A stretch of 64,000 nucleotides of DNA, taken from the NCBI RefSeq assembly GCF_902806685.2, contig NC_048556.1, forward strand, positions 2,480,001 through 2,544,000. The letters run 5' to 3'. Below, one piece after another: positions 1 through 10,811 of this stretch (position 1 is the stretch's first letter; every line of letters starts with the position of its first letter). The position numbers and the translations under genes were made by a program. Source of the DNA: Maniola hyperantus (lineage: Eukaryota; Arthropoda; Insecta; Lepidoptera; Nymphalidae). The notes below the pieces were generated by a model. The model was not told where the DNA came from. It did no database searches and saw only the letters and a list, made by a program, of their open reading frames with translations.

Positions 1-296
1 CTATTATGCTCAACAATACCCCTGTGTGTATTAAAAGTAACGATATCGGTTTTGTTATGAACGTTAGTAATAAATTGAGACATTTCTTTGTTTATTAATG
101 GTTTATTTGCGAAATTGACCAATTACGTTTAAAGAGGTTATTCACTTGAAATTAGTTTTCAGAGATATACTATCTCCAAAAGGGCATTTATATATCACCA
201 TCATTGCAATGACTTCGTCAACTAATTTTACATCGAATTCAGAACTTTTTTTTTCAGCTCGTCATTGTCTCAACTGAAAAACGTCCACTAAGTCGT

Positions 297-415
297 AGGG
301 ACATCCAGTGCGACTCATTTGTTGTCTTCTGTCCTCCTAGTGGGGAGGTCTGCCAACGCTGCGCTTTCCGGTGCGAGATCGCTATTCCAGCATCTTGGAA
401 CTGCAATGTCTATCA
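297..415 (-). mobile_element. RTE-like LINE 3'-region fragment
   Basis: Read on the minus strand, this matches the part of the RTE-like open reading frame that carries the PPTRW motif region in the copy at 26735-26952: the blocks CGCACCGGAAAGCGCAG and CCCCACTAGGAGGACAG are shared. It is short, has no intact frame and is truncated at both ends. Confidence 0.7.
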
Positions 416-540
416 ATTTTTCAAAATATGTTTTCATCTCTAAAGTTAAATATTCAAAAAGAAATAAAATCTACAGTCTAAGATAAAATGTACTGAACAT
501 TTTGTCACATGGCATTATATATTATAGATTATATTAATAA

Positions 541-727
541 CTAGCTTCCCCGGCGAACTTCGTACCGCCTAACAGTCGATTCTTTTTCAGGATTAAAAAA
601 AAAATTATCTCCGTAAGAACCATACTTCAAGGAATATAATGAAAAAGAGTTAGCGAAATCGGTTCAGCTGTTCTCGAGATTTGCGATCAGCAACACATTC
701 AGCAATTCATTTTTATATAAGAGAAGA
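541..727 (+). repeat. Family D interspersed element, copy 1
   Basis: Starts with CTAGCTTCCCCGGCGAACTT and ends near TTCATTTTTATATAAGAGA. The same body (CGCCTAACAGTCGATTC, then GCGAAATCGGTTCAGCTG and GATTTGCGATCAGCAACACA) recurs at 43173-43355 and, inverted, at 29185-29370. It is non-coding. The superfamily is not determined. Confidence 0.8.
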
Positions 728-1060
728 TAGCAATCAACTCTCAAAGCCTTTGACATCCGTAATTAAATACCAGAAGCACAGAAATCACCAATAGACAAGC
801 AAATACCACCTAATGAAAGACATGAAATACTATGTAGATAGACGATCTTTAGTCATGAAAAAAGGAAACCACATAGATATGTGTTATGATATACAAAATA
901 ATTATATAGAGCCTTATTAATAACAATCGTCTCTGAAACCCTTTGACATGGTTCTAATAAAAGCCATCCGTAATTAAATACCGGAAGCACAAATGCCAGA
1001 AATCACCAATACACAAGCGAATAGCACCTAATGAGAGGACAAGCAAACAAACAGTCCGGC
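727..1060. repeat. Direct duplication, two diverged ~100-bp copies
   Basis: The block CATCCGTAATTAAATACC with AGAAGCACA and CACCTAATGA-type sequence appears at about 755-825 and again at 963-1035. Both copies are preceded by related CTTTGACAT sequence. The spacing of about 210 bp suggests a local tandem duplication. No coding signal is visible. Confidence 0.7.
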
Positions 1061-1838
1061 TATTTCCATTCCTTAATTAAGTGTAATTCAAAATTATAGC
1101 ATTCAAATCGGGTCGCAAATCAAAATGCCCGTATCTTGCGAGCTATGGCGGCTATGGGAAAGTGGACGGTGAATAGATGATTATTATTTGGGGTCATTTG
1201 GGTGGGACAAAGAGATGGACGGCGCACACCCCTTTATTGAGATCAGTTGGGATGGGATGGAGTCGCTGATATTGAATTTTATTTAAGTTTTTACATACCT
1301 ATTTAAAGTATTATTCTAATTTATAACCCGTCAGGTCGTCAATAAAAGAATTGTGCATGCTAATTGTTGTAGTACACTATTTCATTTTTATTTTAGTAAA
1401 AAGGCACACAAAATATAAAAACAATAGATCAGGATCTAACTAACAACCCCTAATAATATAATTACATAAATACCTATGTGCATTAAACAAGATTCAAACA
1501 TAGGATTTGTAAAATGTAGGCTTAAACTTCTTTTTAAAATAATTTTGACTATGAAATGGTTTTTAACATGATTTGAAATATTAAATAGTAGACAAAAATA
1601 TTAGCATAGCAATGTAGGGATCCAAACAAAGATTGTTGCAAAAAAACAGAAGAAAGTAGAAAGGTGCAGTCTGAAACCACTACAAACTCCGTTGTTTGAA
1701 TTTTTAGTGTCTTCAAAGTTTACAACCAAGATACGCTATTTTTTTTTTCTTGGTCTGAACTATTTCTACCCAATTTTTAAGATCTTAAAGTTACTGAAGA
1801 AATTTTGTGTACCTAGTAAATTTAAATTTTTGATACTA
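1061..1838. other. AT-rich stretch without a recognised gene
   Basis: I see no coding, RNA-gene or clear repeat signal here. The text is AT-rich with short homopolymers. Confidence 0.5.
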
Positions 1839-1965
1839 GGTAATGCTCATCGCTTCGCCCGTGTTGATTAAGATTTTTAAAAATTACCATGCGAACTCTT
1901 TGATTTCCCAGGACAAAGGATTTTTCCCTGGATGCAAGCTATCTCTGTACCAAATTTTGCGTAAT
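1839..1965 (+). repeat. Diverged family B element fragment
   Basis: Contains CATCGCTTCGCCCGTGTTGA, then GCGAACTCTTTGATTTCCC and GATGCAAGCTATCTCTGTACC, in the same order as the family B consensus blocks seen at 8658-8865. The open frame covering it is therefore repeat-derived and is not a gene. Confidence 0.55.
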
Positions 1966-2030
1966 ATTCTTATTTTTCAAATTGTTATAATATTGATGCC
2001 ACTCAACAGATTTCCCTGTGTAAAAATTCC

Positions 2031-3125
2031 TAAAACTCATTCACAACAACCAATGGAGTGGACAGTTTTTTCCTATTTCGCAATTGATAGCCAGCAAAGA
2101 GCAATTAAGAGAGCGCGCGCCGCATATTTTAAACTTTCCTTTTATTATGTATATTAGCGTATTGACTCGCCACGCCTTATAACCTCGGACTTAATGCTTT
2201 GAAAGTGACCTAACCTAAAAATATAAAAAATAGATAATCATCAGAACATGTTGATAAGTGCCATGGAGTGGAAATTATGTGTCAATGGATGCAGATTTTT
2301 TATTATTAGGGAAAAGCTGCATCAATCTCAATTGTTGTGATTGGCTGAGTTCATGATATTCTCATTACAAAAATTAATTTTAACCAATAGGTAGTGAGAG
2401 AGTGTCGGCCAATCGGAGTTGATTGGGATCATCGCATTGCAGGTGTTAATTTTTTGTGGTAAGCCGTCGACTTACTTTTTCTGGTGACAGCACTTATTTT
2501 TGCACAAAGCAAAACCTGACTTATTTAGTGTAAAAATTAGACTTATTTAATCTACGTAGATTAATTTATAAGATAATATTATTTTGAGTTACTAAATACT
2601 ATTAATAATATTGTAAGATGTCATAATATTTTTATTCAAAAAGCGAAGAAGCAACGTGGTTGTCACTTTTGTTTATGACAAAAACTGACAGAGAATTTTA
2701 TTTTTGGTTTTAATCACAATATCTTAAAACAAGTTAAATTGGCGTTAGGTCACTTTTGTGCTGTATTCGGTCACCTCTCGATAATTCTGACCCCTGTTCT
2801 ACTTTATTGTTCATAATATTCTTGTATCTATAGAAATAAGGATGATTTTAGCATAATAATTGATCCGCTAATTTATTTTTATTATGTCCATTTAGAGATG
2901 ACTTTTATCTGAATAGTTATTAAGGGCAATGTTACACGCAAGTATGTTATGCCTGCTTCTTTGGGTATTGATTTATCCAATTTTTATAATTTTTTAAAAC
3001 CAACGAAAATATGTGTAAGGTACGGGAGATAGTATTTAAACCTTTCCGATAAGTGTTGAAAAGTTTTCAATAATGAAAAAGCTTTCACGGAGGACATAAT
3101 ATCCTAATTATTTCATTTTATTGGA
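2031..3125. other. Stretch without a recognised gene; possible weak hairpin element
   Basis: Between 2315 and 2450, CTGCATCAATCTCAATTG at the left roughly mirrors GATCATCGCATTGCAG at the right, which hints at an old MITE, but the match is poor. Nothing else is recognised. The sequence is AT-rich and non-coding. Confidence 0.35.
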
Positions 3126-3215
3126 TGAAGCGACTTCTATCTCACGACGTTCCCTTGACTGCGATCTCACGGTGGTTATAGAGATGATACCGTCTAAAAC
3201 GTAAGCGGGCTAGGA
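3126..3215 (-). repeat. SINE 3'-tail fragment (CATCACTTACC family)
   Basis: Contains the diverged tail motif CCCTTGACTGCGATCTCACGGTGG in inverted orientation, as in the better copies at 20540-20808 and 60508-60590. Only the 3' part remains. Confidence 0.55.
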
Positions 3216-3492
3216 TAGGGAATGTCAATTATATTAAAGAATGCAACACAGTGCGAAACTGAGGCGTGCAACGGAGTTACATGCAACGAAAATTTAGTAA
3301 AATGTAGCAAGAATCATCGGAAAACTATCTTACCATAATTTTCCAACTTGCATCACGATATTGCCTTGCAATAATAGATATTGTCCCATGTTATTGTTCC
3401 ACTGCAAGTGAAAGTAGTGAAGTACGAGACGTTCAAAAATTAAAAACATATTATTGATACTTTACAATCCACTTTTACAAATTATTATGTAA

Positions 3493-3667
3493 TACAGTAC
3501 CCGGCAGAAAAAATTGTACATCGGTCTTTGGAAAGAGATAGCGCTTTCGTAGAGCGGTGTCCCTGTTGTTGAGACCGACAAAACGTCACATAGGTATGAA
3601 TGACTGACAGAGACAACGCTCTACGAAGCCGAAATCCCTTTCTACATTTTTGCCGGCTACTGCAGTA
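3493..3667. mobile_element. Tc1/mariner-like MITE, diverged copy
   Basis: Begins TACAGTACCCGGCAGAAA and ends with an inverted counterpart (TTTGCCGGCTACTGCAGTA). The interior, including TGTTGAGACCGACAAAACGT and ACATAGGTATGA, matches the cleaner copy at 48022-48176. It has no coding capacity. TA ends and a CAGT start suggest mobilisation by a Tc1/mariner transposase, which is an inference. Confidence 0.75.
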
Positions 3668-4068
3668 TAGTAATTATTCAAGACGTTGTAGTTTAACAAG
3701 ATTTTGTTTCACGCAACATTGATCAACAAAAAGGTGACCACGTGCCGTTTTGACCTTAAGAACATGGCATGAGTCATAACAATATGCACCCTTTACTGTG
3801 TCTTACCGACCGTGAATGCACCTGGTCACCCTACATATACCCCGCCATTTGAATTTAGACTTTAATGCCGAACATGTTAAAGTTTGTGTTTCTTTAAGAA
3901 GAGCATAAACCTTTGTTGTTTGATTTTAGACTTTAATCTTAATCATTAAGGTTAATTTTTTGTTATTGCTAAGATGTTCATTGACAGGTGTGAGGAACAG
4001 AACTTGAATGGACGTTGGAAAACTATGAGCAGGAAAAGTATGCGCATTTTTTAGAAATTTGCTTTTTA
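3668..4068. other. Stretch without a recognised gene
   Basis: No RNA gene, coding exon or matching repeat recognised. It ends at the hairpin end of a family A element. Confidence 0.5.
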
Positions 4069-4488
4069 TGGTTCCGTACCTCAAAAGGAAAAACGGAACC
4101 CTTATAGGATCACTTTGTTGTCTGTCTGTCTGTCTGTCAAGAAACCTACAGGGTACTTCCCGTTGACCTAGAATCATGAAATTTGGCAGGTAGGTAGATC
4201 TTATAGCTGACATTTGGGGAAAAATTTGAAAACCGTGAATTTAGGGTTAGATCACACAAAAAAATTTAAATTGTGGTCATGAACTAATAATTAGTATTTT
4301 CAACTTTCGAAGTGAGTGACTACATCAAGTGGGGTATCATATGAAAGGTCTTCACCTGTGCATTCTTAAACAGATTTTTATTTATTTTTATGCAAGTTTT
4401 TGAATTATCGTGCAAAATGTCAAAAAAATACAACTGTACTACGGAACCCTCATTGCGCGAGCCTGACTCGCACTTGGCCGGTTTTTTT
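4069..4488 (+). repeat. Family A interspersed element, copy 1
   Basis: Opens with GGTTCCGTACCTCAAAAGG and the inverted ACGGAACCC (terminal hairpin), followed by a (CTGT)n run, GTTGACCTAGAATCATG, GTGGGGTATCATATGAAAGG and the end block GACTCGCACTTGGCCGG. The small frames within it are shared by all copies of the family and are not genes. Confidence 0.9.
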
Positions 4489-4575
4489 ATTTTAAATTGT
4501 AATGGTGATAATTCATTACGTAAACTTAAAACTAAAGCTACAAAGGTTCCAAACGCGCCCAGGTTTGAGAACCTG

Positions 4576-4624
4576 AATATGTCCACACACCACCAGTGGA
4601 CGTCTATCGGTTGATGACGACGGG
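4576..4624 (+). mobile_element. RTE-like LINE extreme 3' end
   Basis: Contains CAGTGGACGTCTATCGGTTG and then ATGACGA, the end block of the RTE-like elements at 8300 and 44500. It lies directly downstream of a family A copy. Confidence 0.7.
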
Positions 4625-4655
4625 AAACACAAATAATATAACTACTCATAATATT

Positions 4656-4790
4656 AGTCCCGCAAATAGATAATGCGCGTGGCCGCCATTTTAGTGACGT
4701 CAGCACTAGCTGATGGTATATTTTTATTTCGGCTGACGTTAAAATGACGTCATTTCGCTGTTAATGAGACATGGTTCCAGCGCAATAACA
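4656..4790. mobile_element. MITE (AGTCCMGCAAATTGCTA family), copy 1
   Basis: Shares AGTCCCGCAAAT, AATGCGCGTGGCCGCCATTT, GTGACGTCAGCACTAG and GTTAAAATGACGTCATTTCG with 53346-53516, where the terminal inverted repeat is clearer. The right terminus is eroded. Confidence 0.75.
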
Positions 4791-4791
4791 A

Positions 4792-5980
4792 TTAACAAAA
4801 TAAATATAATATATATAATTTTAAAAATAATAACAAATAAGAAATTCTGTAAGTTTAAATATCGAACGAATAACAATCTAATAACGAAGAAAAACGGTCA
4901 AAGAAAAAAGCAAGTGAACCCGTGCGTTACGTGTAACTTTACCGTGGCGCTAGCATCTGTCGTGACCTTTACCCGCTTGACCGGGCCACACCACACCTTG
5001 CGGTTATAATTAATGGCACACGCTTGAACCTATGTGGGCAAAAACGTTGCGAGAACTAATAGGAGAAATTATAGTCAATTCCACGCAGTATGAAGAAAAC
5101 TGCAGATCTTTTTTTTAATATAAAAATAGGGAGCATTCGAGCGAGTTTGTGTGTATTTGCAGGATAATCTCCGGAACTTCTGCATATATTTGAAAAACTC
5201 TTTCACAGATGCAGGCTATTATTAGTAGATAATTGGTCAACCTGAGCAAAATCGGGGCGGGCCGCTAGTTTTCCAATTAAAGTGAAATAGAATTATTCGT
5301 TGGTACCTATTTCGTAACAAAGAAGTTAAGAATAGAAAAAAAAAAAATTTTCGTATAAAAAATATTTATTCTAATAAACTATGTTCAAGAATTTACAATT
5401 TAAAGAAAAGGTACATTCCAATTTGATCCTTCCCTACCCGCGCCCGCAAAAATGCAAAACACAAAACGCGCAATCAGCAATCCCGCCTAGATTAGTCGCC
5501 CCAATGCAATCCCATCCCAAATTAAATCCATCCCAGAAAATTGTGACAAACGCCATCCGTCATCCGACCCCTCATTTGCATGAGAAAAACTGTTGAAGAA
5601 CAACTATTTATCAAATGGCAAGAGGACTTCCGGCGGCCATGACAGTAGGCGCGACGTGTTTCCGGCAGCCATCTTTGCTACTGCGAGGCTGAACGCGACA
5701 CTTCCGGCGAAGCTGAAATTTTTGTTTCTAATGAACACTGGAAGCGGCACTGAAGTTGCTACAAATAGGGTTTTGGACTGTAGTAATAAAATGATGTTTT
5801 TTCTTGGATACCGTCTTTTGAATTCATTATTAAAGAGGATATTTAAAAAAACATGTTTATTTTTAATTTTTAACATAATTAAGTACTAACGTCACTCTTT
5901 ACGGAAAGCGATTAATGAAGTCACAAGGCATGAAAAATAAATAATTTTCAATTTTTTTACATAAAAATATTTGAATTTTC
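4792..5980. other. Stretch without a recognised gene
   Basis: A degenerate piece at about 5130-5280 (AGGATAATCTCCGGAACTTC, then GAGCAAAATCGGGGCGGGCC) resembles an old family B/D-type repeat. Two open frames near 5381-5889 have no recognisable domain and low-complexity composition. I do not call a gene. Confidence 0.45.
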
Positions 5981-5982
5981 GA

Positions 5983-6712
5983 ACCGATTTGCTAATCGGA
6001 CTGATATTCGATAGAAAAGGATGAGGTAGATTTTTTTAATAGATACATAAGTTAGTCCAGTTGTGTGTCTAACTGCTAAAAAATGTCCCTACATATTGTA
6101 ATATCTCATTTTGTTTTCCTTACCACTCCTAGATCTCTAACTCATATTGTAGTGAGTGATTGGGGGGCGCTCTCCATTTGGATAATTTAGTATTTCTCTC
6201 GCGATGAAATATACGCGCTTCCACGGGCCCCTGACTGCGGCCTGATGTTGTTATCTTGTTGTTTGCCATTTTGCTTCTACCTGCTTTCCTAATTGGACCG
6301 ATTTCCTGATCAGACCGATTTCCTAATAGGACCGATTTTCTCATTGGACCGATTTGCTAATCAAACCGATGTCCGGTAGAAAATGATTTGGTAGAAAAAA
6401 AAATTTCTAACAGATACTTAAGTTAGTCCAGTTGTATATCTAACTGCTAATTGCTGAAAAAGCCCCTACATGCAATATCTCGTTTTATTTTGCTTACCAC
6501 TTCCAGATCTCTAACTCATGTAGCGTTGATTCTTGTGATTGGGGAGCGATCTCCATTTAGATAATTTAGTGTTTCTCTCGCGATGAAATATACGCGCTTC
6601 CACGGGCCCCTGATTGCGGCCTGACGTTGTTATCTTGATGTTCGCCATTTCGCTTCTACCTGTTTTCCTAATCGGACCGATTTCCTAATCGGACCGATTT
6701 CCCGTAATGATC
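5983..6712. repeat. Two tandem ~365-380-bp units with an internal 17-bp minisatellite
   Basis: Unit 1 starts at 5983 and unit 2 at 6348, both with ACCGATTTGCTAATC. Both contain AAGTTAGTCCAGTTGT, AGATCTCTAACTCAT and CGCGATGAAATATACGCGC in the same order. Between and after the units the motif TCCTAATCGGACCGATT repeats with a period near 17 bp (6285-6360 and 6665-6710). No coding is supported. Confidence 0.85.
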
Positions 6713-6866
6713 TGACAGCTCTCTTCACTAATTCAATTTTAACACGGAAATATCCTTAGAGTTCGGCAGAAGCCAAACGTATTTGTGCGTTTATTTAAAG
6801 AGTTTAACAAGTACCATAGCCATACTAATCACACTAATAGGTATTATAAAGGCGAAAGTTTGTATA

Positions 6867-6957
6867 GTACGCTATAGTTGAGATGGAAATCGAGATGGGG
6901 ATGCCCCGCACACCCGCACAGTCCCCGTGCTAACCCAGTGCGGGATAACGCGGGAAA
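6867..6957. mobile_element. GC-rich MITE (GTACGCGACAGGTCGAGATGG family), decayed copy
   Basis: Has the left end GTACGCTATAGTTGAGATGG and the GC-rich interior CCGCACACCCGCACAG. The right end seen in other copies (53643, 32154) is not recognisable. Confidence 0.6.
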
Positions 6958-7059
6958 ACTTCTTTATTGCTTAATACTATGGCAAATAAAAAATACAGGA
7001 TATGCTTAAAAACAAAGGGCGACCTCATCACTACCTTCACCTTATCATTATGTTTGTTA

Positions 7060-7425
7060 CTCTTTCATACAAAAACTGGACGGATTTTGCTGAAATTTAT
7101 AATGGAGATAAATTCTTTATCCTTTTAGTTATCCTGACTTAATAGGCAATGTTTTATCCCGGTAAATCAAAGATCAATCCCGCGAGATTTTAAAACTCAA
7201 TAGGTATCCAAACGGACAAAGTCGCGTATATCATCTAGTTTATACTGTAAATCTGAAAGTATGTCTATCTGTCTGTTACCTTTTCACTATTTGATACAGA
7301 GATAGCTTGCAGCCTGGATACAGGAATAGGCTACTTTTTAACCAGCAGGGTTCCCTCGGGAGTTTTAATAAAACTAAAATCCACGCGGACCAAGTCGCGA
7401 ACAGTAGCAATAGTAATGTTAAAAA
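7060..7425 (-). repeat. Two diverged family B fragments in tandem
   Basis: Inverted family B blocks occur twice: ...AACGGACAAAGTCGCG near 7213-7228 and ...CCACGCGGACCAAGTCGCGAA near 7381-7401. Each is preceded by GTCTGTCTG-type or diverged body sequence. The small minus-strand frame here is repeat-derived. Confidence 0.6.
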
Positions 7426-7601
7426 AATATTTAAATTGTAATCATTAAGACTCTTTAACGACATTCTAATTTTAAATTAACACGTTTTTATTACTTATCT
7501 CGGTTTATTATTTACGTAACATCCAGTTGACCTCAAGTGGAACACACCTGTTATCAACGTAACGTAAGAAAGTAAACTGTAATTTCGCCACCACTTGCAA
7601 G

Positions 7602-7691
7602 CCTTCGATAGCTCAGTTGGTAGAGCGGTGGACTGTAGTTGGTCAAACATTGGATATCCATAGGTCACTGGTTCAAATCCGGTTCGAAGGA
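7602..7691 (+). tRNA. tRNA-Tyr (GTA) with a 17-nt intron
   Basis: The acceptor stem CCTTCGA (7602-7608) pairs with TCGAAGG (7684-7690), followed by discriminator A at 7691. The D-arm TAGCTCAGTTGGTAGAGC doubles as the Pol III A box, and GGTTCAAATCC is the T loop and B box. The anticodon GTA is at 7635-7637. A 17-nt intron (7639-7655) sits one base 3' of the anticodon, the standard position for eukaryotic tRNA-Tyr introns, and its removal gives a 73-nt mature body. A run of T (7694-7698) follows as the Pol III terminator. No neighbour looks functionally linked. Confidence 0.95.
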
Positions 7692-7739
7692 GACTTTTTA
7701 TAAAAAATCTAATAATTTATTTTATTCTTGTCACAACTT

Positions 7740-7892
7740 ACGGTGATAGCCTAGTGGTTGAGAAGTTGGCCTCCTATGCAAGGGGTCGGAGGTTCAATTC
7801 CAGGTATGCACACACTATGGCCAACTCCTTTCCATTCTGAGAGTAGACCCGTACTCAGTAGTGAGCGGGTGATGGGATGATGATGATGACAA
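7740..7892 (+). repeat. tRNA-derived SINE with TGATGA tail, copy 1
   Basis: The 5' part has a Pol III A box (GATAGCCTAGTGGTTGAGA) and B box (GGAGGTTCAATTCCAGG). Then CACACTATGGCCAACTCC and TCAGTAGTGAGCGGGTGATG lead to a short ATGATGATGA tail. Related copies are at 62641, 36098, 24338 and 54385. Confidence 0.85.
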
Positions 7893-7987
7893 CTCAAGCG
7901 CCTAAAGGCATTCTCATTTCTCAACAACTGTATTTTGTATACTGCTCATAAACATATTATTAGCTATTTATTACTATAAAGATTCGC

Positions 7988-8330
7988 TAACTATGGGCGT
8001 CATAAGAAAGCTCAGAGTCACTCAGCGGGCGATGGAGAGAGCTATGTGCGGAGTTACTTTACGTGATCAAATCAGAAATGAGGAGATCCGTTGGAGAACT
8101 AGAGTAACCGACATAGCTCAACGGGTTGCGAAGCTGAAGTGCCAATAGGCAGGGCATATATGTAGTTCGTACGTTGGGGTCTCAAGACCCCCCACTAGGT
8201 GGACAGACAACAGACGAGTCGCAGGGAGCCGCTGGATTCAGGCGGCGCAAGACCGTGGCGTGTGGAAGTCCCTACAAGAGACCTATGTCCAGCTGTGGAC
8301 GTCTATCGGTTGATGATGATGATGACTAAA
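7988..8330 (+). mobile_element. RTE-like LINE 3' end, degenerate
   Basis: Translates in pieces to the C-terminal region of an endonuclease/reverse-transcriptase protein (motifs MGVIRKLRVTQRAMERAM, RVTDIAQRVAKLK, then PTRWTDN), with frameshifts and a stop after RVAKLKCQ. It ends with GTGGACGTCTATCGGTTGA and a TGATGATGATGA tail, the usual simple-repeat tail of this group. It is 5'-truncated and non-functional. Confidence 0.85.
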
Positions 8331-8657
8331 GATTCTGTTTATTATTTACTAGGCGAGGTTGCCTATTTAAATTAATTTAAATCCTTAAAACGTCTGCAAT
8401 CTTCAACGTAAAAAAGGAACCACAATTAAATTACCCAATATTGAATACAACAGAATATAGACGCAAAGATCTTAACCCTCCAAATGCGACGGCATTTCTG
8501 ACTCTCGCAACCATGAGAATCAATTACAGGAAAATACGAAAGACCCCATTATGGCGGATGTCTCTAGAAAATTGATTTAAAAAGTAAAAGATTTTTGTGA
8601 ATGCTTTTGGTGAAGCTCTTTAGTATTCACGTTTAAATTAAAATTTAAATTATTATT

Positions 8658-8866
8658 TTACTTCGTCCGCGTGGATTTAGGTTTTTTTTAAATCAAGTTG
8701 GAACTCTTTAATTTTCCGGGATAAAAAGTAGCCTGTGTCCTTCCTCGGAATATAACTCTCTACCAAATTTCATCAAAATCGGTTGAACGGTTAAGCCGTG
8801 AAAAGCTAGCAGACAGACCGACAGACAGACACACTTTCGCATTTATACTTAATATTAGTATGGATT
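8658..8866 (+). repeat. Family B interspersed element
   Basis: Begins ACTTCGTCCGCGTGGATTTA, continues with TTCCGGGATAAAAAGTAGCC, CTACCAAATTTCATCAAAATC and GCCGTGAAAAGCTAGCAGAC, then GACA repeats, and ends CGCATTTATACTTAATATTA. This is a very common non-autonomous element of lepidopteran genomes. Confidence 0.85.
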
Positions 8867-8877
8867 TATAACTAACT

Positions 8878-9050
8878 GATATACGACTTCGTTTGCGAGG
8901 GTAAAAAGTAGCCTATGACACATCTCCATCCAAGTCTTTAACTATAACCATGCAAAAAATCACATCGATCCGTTTCTCCGCTGCGACGTCATTGAAGGAC
9001 AAACTAACATACAAACACACTTTTGCATTTATAGTATGGGTAGTGATGGA
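8878..9050 (+). repeat. Family B variant (short form)
   Basis: CTGATATACGACTTCGTTTG leads into AAAAAGTAGCCTATGACACA, CATGCAAAAAATCACATCGA and TTGAAGGACAAACTAACA, and it ends TTTTGCATTTATAGTATGGG. This short form also occurs at 9960, 30125 and 26425. Confidence 0.8.
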
Positions 9051-9955
9051 ACTCTTACAAAATTTTGGCACTGGACTAATAATATTATGATCTGATAGGT
9101 GATCAAATGTATGATAATGATAATATCTCTATTGAAACTATAATAATATTATAATATGAGATGATATTGAAGTCCACAGGAATTCATATTAGACATGGTG
9201 AAAATAGAAATTAACCAATTTTACCATAAGAAAAAATCCTTCATATATTCTCTTATTTTTATATCTTAAAAAATTCTTACTTCAAGAGATGTGAGGTAAT
9301 AATAATATCATCTTAAATCTTCTTGATCGTATCGTAATCTTTTCTTGAATATAAAAGTGAATTCCCGCCAGTGAACAAGACCAATTATACGCAAATGAAG
9401 TTAACCCTTTAGATGCTTTGTAGAACTTTTTAATTGCTGCTAAATCGAAAAGGGATCGCACAAAAAATGTCCATTGTTGGTCGGTATGTCATTAATCTAT
9501 GTGGGTGGGTACAATTTCATGCCATTGAGTATTGTTATGTGATTTTAGATTATTTTGGGACTTTGATGATGTTTTGGATTAAATGACACTTGACTTACAG
9601 TTTTTATTATTTTATTTTAACAGTCTGACGGCAACAAGTAATCTCTATTTTGACTTTTGTATGATCATAAGATAGTATAATGTACGTAAATAAGATATTA
9701 TTATGATATTTATGGTAAGGTAATTAGTACATAATTCTTCTATTATGTACTAATTATTCATTTTCTACTATTTTTATTTGTGAAATATAAAGTATTTTGT
9801 AAATCCTATTGGTACCTACCCTAAGTTTATTACCGCTTTCAAATTGAATATAGTCCAAATGTATTGTATTGTAAGTAATGGTATATACATACTTACTTAA
9901 AAAAAATTACTATTTTAAGTTTTTTTCAATTTTTGTATTCCTATTAAGGACTAGA
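9051..9955. other. AT-rich stretch without a recognised gene
   Basis: No repeat family or coding signal recognised apart from short poly-A and poly-T runs. Confidence 0.5.
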
Positions 9956-10152
9956 TACTATAGATTTAGATTTTAAAAAATCCCTTGTTAACTCTTTGAT
10001 TTTCGATATAAAACGAAAGAAGTTCTATCACTCTCCAGATCTTTTAAACAAGATGCAAAAAATCACCTGCATTGATGTGATTAAAGGACAAACTAACACA
10101 CTAATAAACAAACAATGAAACACAGTTTCGCATTAATAATATTGGTAAAAAT
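9956..10152 (+). repeat. Family B variant, diverged
   Basis: Contains TTAACTCTTTGATTTTCGAT, GATGCAAAAAATCACCTGCA, TGATTAAAGGACAAACTAAC and the end TTTCGCATTAATAATATTGG. The 5' motif is lost. Confidence 0.65.
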
Positions 10153-10380
10153 ATTCATTTTGTATGGTTATTCGAACTCCCTAATTACTGCAACCTTTCA
10201 AAAAGAATCACAGCCATCAGTCACGTGTTAGCATACAATTAATATGCATAGAAAGGGTTATCGTTGGCCAGATTCGCCACGCATTCGGTATTAATATCTT
10301 GATCCATCAGCGGTGACGGGTTAAGATGAATCAGTGGCAATGCCAGGGTATTGAGGTGCTCAAAGTTTATATTTTTCAAC

Positions 10381-10811
10381 CGGAAAGGAAAAAGAAACCC
10401 TTATTATAGGATCACTTCGTTGGCTGTCTGTCTGTCCATCTGTCTGTTGTGTTTGTCACGAAAATCTATATGGTATTTCCCGTTGACCTAGAATCATGTA
10501 ATTTAGCAGGTATTTCGTTCTTATAGTACAAGTAAAGTAATAAATCTGAAAACCGTGGATCTGTAGTTACATCACACAAAAAAAATTAAAATGTGTTAAT
10601 GAACAAATAATTAGTATTTTCAATTTTCAAAGTAAGATAACTATACTAAGTGGGGTATCATATGAAAGGTCTTGACCTGTATGTTCTAAAACAGGTCTTT
10701 ATTTATTTTTAAGCATAATGGTTCTTGATTTATCGCTTAAAATGTCGAAAATAATACCTGAGTACGGAACCCTCGGTGCGCGAGTATGACTCGCACTTGG
10801 CAGGTTTTTTT
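10381..10811 (+). repeat. Family A interspersed element, copy 2
   Basis: Contains AGGATCACTTCGTTGGCTGT with (CTGT)n, CCGTTGACCTAGAATCATG, GTGGGGTATCATATGAAAGG and the end GACTCGCACTTGGCAGG. The initial GGTTCCGTACCTC half of the hairpin is missing. Confidence 0.85.

Noticed and set aside
4320..4706. 128-codon minus-strand frame
   Set aside because: It covers family A and MITE sequence, and the same peptide pieces occur at other family A copies.
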